NCBI RefSeq assembly: GCF_900187615.1
Contig: NZ_FYDO01000009.1
Location: 32,434 to 96,433 of the forward strand
Reading direction: 5' to 3'
DNA length: 64,000 nt
Source: Pseudomonas sp. Irchel s3f7
GTDB taxonomy: Bacteria > Pseudomonadota > Gammaproteobacteria > Pseudomonadales > Pseudomonadaceae
The notes under the pieces were generated by a model. That model did no database searches. It saw only the letters and a program-made list of their open reading frames with translations, and had not been told where the DNA came from. Positions within the stretch are counted from its first letter, which is position 1, and each line of letters starts with the position of its first letter. Below are positions 63,267 to 64,000 of this stretch, piece by piece. Made by a program: the position numbers and the translations under genes.

Positions 63267-64000
63267 ATGACTATGCGCAAGAAAACCTCATCGCCAACGA
63301 ATGACCTGACCGTCACCACCGACCAGCAAGACTACGCACCGGGCAGCACTGCCACTATCACGGCCGGCGGGCTCGCCCCCGGCAGCACCGTGACGTTCGA
63401 AGTGGACCACGCCGTCGGTGCTGGCGCGGATAGCGTGTGGGGCACGTCCGACGATGTGCTCGATACCAACACCGGCGATGGGCACGAGCCCTGGTCCGTG
63501 ACCGATGGCGGTGCCGGCGATCTCGATGGCCAAGTCAATGGCAGCGTTACCACCTCGTGGTACGTGAACCCCGACGACTCGGCCGGCGCGACGTTTCTGC
63601 TCAGCGCGACCTCGGCAGGTGCCGATGGTGCGTCCGGCACGGCTGACGATGCGGTGGCCACAGCGTCCTTTACGGACAGTGCTTTTGGCGTCGAGCTGAC
63701 CGGCGAGGACGTTACGCTGGACGAAACGGCCGGGTTGCAGAACGCCACGGCCACTCCAGCCCCTGGGGGAGACGCGGACGACAACGACACGTCATTGGCC
63801 TTGCCGGGGGCGTTTTCCACGCGACTGGGCACTCTTGGGGCCGGTACCGCAACGGGTGTGGCCCTGAGTGGTTACAACGGGGAAGTGGGCAATACGGGCA
63901 GCACGGCATTCACCATCACCTCTGCGCCCGGAGGCAGCATTACCGATGTCAGCTTCGTTGACAGCGCTGGCGCTGCGCTCGATGGCGATGACAGTGGACT
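63267..64000 (+). CDS. Large repeat-rich adhesin-like protein, 5' part
   Basis: The frame is open from ATG 63267, with AGGAG ahead, to the window's end (244 codons). The protein is acidic, rich in glycine, threonine, alanine and aspartate and has almost no cysteine or lysine after the first residues. Its first part (LTVTTDQQDYAPGSTATITA, FEVDHAVGAGADSVWGTSDD) looks like a beta-sandwich domain; then VELTGEDVTLDETAGLQN opens a repeat of the DUF5801 type found in T1SS-exported giant adhesins. No signal peptide, consistent with type I secretion. The rest of the gene and any T1SS genes lie beyond the window. Confidence 0.75.
   Translation, partial: MTMRKKTSSPTNDLTVTTDQQDYAPGSTATITAGGLAPGSTVTFEVDHAVGAGADSVWGTSDDVLDTNTGDGHEPWSVTDGGAGDLDGQVNGSVTTSWYVNPDDSAGATFLLSATSAGADGASGTADDAVATASFTDSAFGVELTGEDVTLDETAGLQNATATPAPGGDADDNDTSLALPGAFSTRLGTLGAGTATGVALSGYNGEVGNTGSTAFTITSAPGGSITDVSFVDSAGAALDGDDSG

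Overview
The window is GC-rich, densely coding chromosomal DNA from a Pseudomonas, most likely of the P. fluorescens group. The evidence is many REP elements of the GTAGGAGC...GGCTTGC type, an SfnR-type regulator, an OprD-family porin, a membrane-type malate:quinone oxidoreductase, an Aer-type receptor and the Hfq/Crc-style leader motifs. No rRNA, tRNA, insertion sequence, integrase or CRISPR array was seen. All assignments come from reading the proteins and DNA by eye; no database search was run.

Layout. (1) 1-385 is a tandem array of about 95-bp REP units. (2) 388-9398 is a leftward six-gene set: two flavin-dependent LLM monooxygenases, a TonB receptor, two substrate-binding proteins and a secreted lipase-like hydrolase. 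It is headed by a sigma-54 -24/-12 promoter and lies divergent from an SfnR-like sigma-54 activator (9833-10915), which points to organosulfur scavenging. (3) 11018-14630 is a leftward operon of permease, class-III PLP enzyme and APH-type kinase, a likely kinase/phospho-lyase route for a hydroxylated amine. (4) 14901-18403 holds a porin and a chemoreceptor. (5) 18685-22562 holds a FeaR-like regulator, an AT-rich patch, a cytochrome c and a phenylacetaldehyde-type dehydrogenase (aromatic amine catabolism). (6) 22659-28315 holds an MscS-type channel and a tctCBA tricarboxylate transporter. (7) 28458-35386 holds a LysR relic, an NTF2-like protein, ilvD, mqo and a sulfite dehydrogenase pair. (8) 35457-38314 holds a glycosyltransferase, a diguanylate cyclase and a small protein.

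(9) 38504-44987 is the most interesting catabolic locus: OprD porin, MFS transporter, AraC regulator, opine-dehydrogenase-family enzyme and 3-hydroxyacyl-CoA-dehydrogenase-family enzyme. Two promoters carry the same direct-repeat operator, TGCGCAAT-N12-TGCGCAAT, with a -10-like hexamer at the same distance, and two copies of a short leader element carry Crc/Hfq-type A-rich motifs. The substrate is unknown. (10) 45037-50522 is an accessory signalling patch: a small beta-barrel, an EAL phosphodiesterase, an unlisted 34-residue membrane protein, an AraC regulator, a degenerate copy of the barrel, and a ToxR/ToxS-like pair coupled through ATGA. (11) 51052-54919 holds an orphan terminator (possible small RNA), a glycine-rich secreted protein, a DUF3313-like lipoprotein, a DUF2986-like small protein and the Kup potassium transporter. 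(12) 55364-62831 is a sensory cluster (Aer-like receptor, hybrid histidine kinase with Hpt, HD-GYP response regulator, stand-alone receiver) with related upstream DNA before several of the genes. (13) From 63267 a repeat-rich adhesin-like gene runs off the window.
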